Source: Clostridium sp. SM-530-WT-3G
GTDB taxonomy: Bacteria; Bacillota; Clostridia; Clostridiales; Clostridiaceae
Assembly (NCBI RefSeq): GCF_012843905.1
Contig: NZ_JABAGC010000003.1
Location: 1 to 64,000 of the forward strand
Direction of reading: 5' to 3'
DNA length: 64,000 nt
The position numbers and the translations under genes are program-made. This document shows positions 63,274-64,000 of this stretch, piece after piece. The notes under the pieces were generated by a model, which had not been told where the DNA came from, made no database searches, and saw only the letters and a program-made list of their open reading frames with translations. How positions within the stretch are numbered: the stretch's first letter is position 1; every line of letters starts with the position of its first letter.

Positions 63274-64000
63274 ATGCCAATAAAAATTCCAGTAGAACTA
63301 CCGGCTTACAAGGTATTAAGCAATGACAACATATTTGTAATGAATAATGAAAGGGCAGATACACAAGATATAAGACCATTAAAAATAGCAATATTAAATT
63401 TAATGCCTAAAAAGATAGTTACTGAAAACCAACTGTTAAGATACTTATCTAATACACCTCTGCAGGTAGAGATAAAGCTTATTCAGACAAAAAGCTATAC
63501 ATCACACAATACTTCTCTTGAACATTTAGAGAAGTTCTATAGCTATTTTGATGAAATAAAGGATGAAAAGTTTGACGGGCTTATAATAACAGGGGCACCC
63601 GTAGAAAAAATGAAATTTGAGGATGTTGCATATTGGGATGAGCTTACTAAAATAATGGACTGGAGCAATAAAAATGTATTTTCAACATTACATATATGTT
63701 GGGGAGCTCAGGCTGGATTATACTATAACCACAATGTACCTAAATATCTATTAAAAGAAAAGATGTTTGGAGTATTCTCACACTGGGTATATGATGAAAA
63801 AGCTGATATTACAAGGGGACTTAGTGACGTATTCTATGCACCCCATTCAAGACATACAGAAGTACGCAGAGAGGATATAGAAAAAGTACCTGGCCTTGAA
63901 ATACTTGCTGAATCTGATGAGGCTGGAGTATTTATTGCTGCAACTGAAGATAGGAGAAAAGTATATATTACAGGCCATCTTGAATATGATAGGAATACAT
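63274..64000 (+). CDS. metA: Homoserine O-acyltransferase, 5' part (cut by window end)
   Basis: First step of methionine synthesis: acylation of homoserine. 242 codons are visible of about 300. Blocks: [65 protein letters not shown] with the catalytic Cys, [10 protein letters not shown], and ITGHLEYDR with the catalytic His. MetA proteins of this type may use acetyl-CoA or succinyl-CoA, which cannot be settled here. ATG with AAGGGGG. Confidence 0.95.
   Translation, partial: MPIKIPVELPAYKVLSNDNIFVMNNERADTQDIRPLKIAILNLMPKKIVTENQLLRYLSNTPLQVEIKLIQTKSYTSHNTSLEHLEKFYSYFDEIKDEKFDGLIITGAPVEKMKFEDVAYWDELTKIMDWSNKNVFSTLHICWGAQAGLYYNHNVPKYLLKEKMFGVFSHWVYDEKADITRGLSDVFYAPHSRHTEVRREDIEKVPGLEILAESDEAGVFIAATEDRRKVYITGHLEYDRNT

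Noticed and set aside
1-64000. Insertion sequences
   Set aside because: No transposase or IS-type terminal repeats were found; only tyrosine recombinase sequences are present.

Overview
The window is low-GC Clostridium-type chromosome: AT-rich intergenic DNA, strong AGGAGG-like ribosome sites, frequent GTG/TTG starts, a small type II-C Cas9, and an anaerobic (cbi-type) cobalamin pathway. The genus is an inference from protein character and codon use; I cannot name the species.

Region 1 (1-7.24 kb) is a complete type II-C CRISPR-Cas locus: tracrRNA, cas9, cas1, cas2 and an array of 33 repeats and 32 spacers. The array reads on the minus strand, towards cas2, because the tracrRNA anti-repeat resembles the plus-strand repeat. 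Every repeat ends in an extended -10 promoter, so each crRNA can be transcribed on its own. Three spacers occur twice.

Region 2 (7.3-25.9 kb) is accessory DNA. It holds a YvrJ protein, a probable DNA-binding protein, an AAA ATPase with a nuclease-like tail, and a GHKL ATPase / STAS-like / PIN-domain cassette whose PIN gene looks 5' truncated. Two divergent sigma factor / cell-wall amidase pairs follow. A 94-bp direct repeat (13990-14083 and 25831-25924) containing the 3' end of tRNA-Glu marks the ends of an 11.9-kb integrated element. The element carries a tight three-gene operon with two DUF262 (GmrS-like) proteins, one interrupted by an in-frame stop, plus a short tyrosine recombinase and several gene remnants. 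Two other tRNA-3'-end-like fragments suggest repeated insertion here.

Region 3 (25.9-39.1 kb) is core chromosome: tRNA-Glu(CTC), a structured RNA upstream of a ZIP metal transporter, then nucleoside salvage genes (udp, deoD, a GntR regulator, nupC, deoB, punA) with a GH25 lysozyme, a cation/proton antiporter and an alpha/beta hydrolase. Together these import nucleosides, phosphorolyse them and feed the pentose phosphate into central metabolism.

Region 4 (39.2-58.6 kb) is a cobalamin riboswitch followed by a one-strand run of 21 genes, cbiK to cbiP. It covers cobalt insertion, corrin ring building, amidation, adenosylation, aminopropanol attachment and nucleotide-loop assembly. Several gaps contain AGTTAAC-type repeats or a second hairpin repeat family. 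Region 5 (58.6-64 kb) holds ytaF, a HAD phosphatase, a pirin, a decayed small gene beside a perfect 20-bp palindrome, a beta-propeller lactonase and the start of metA, cut by the window end.
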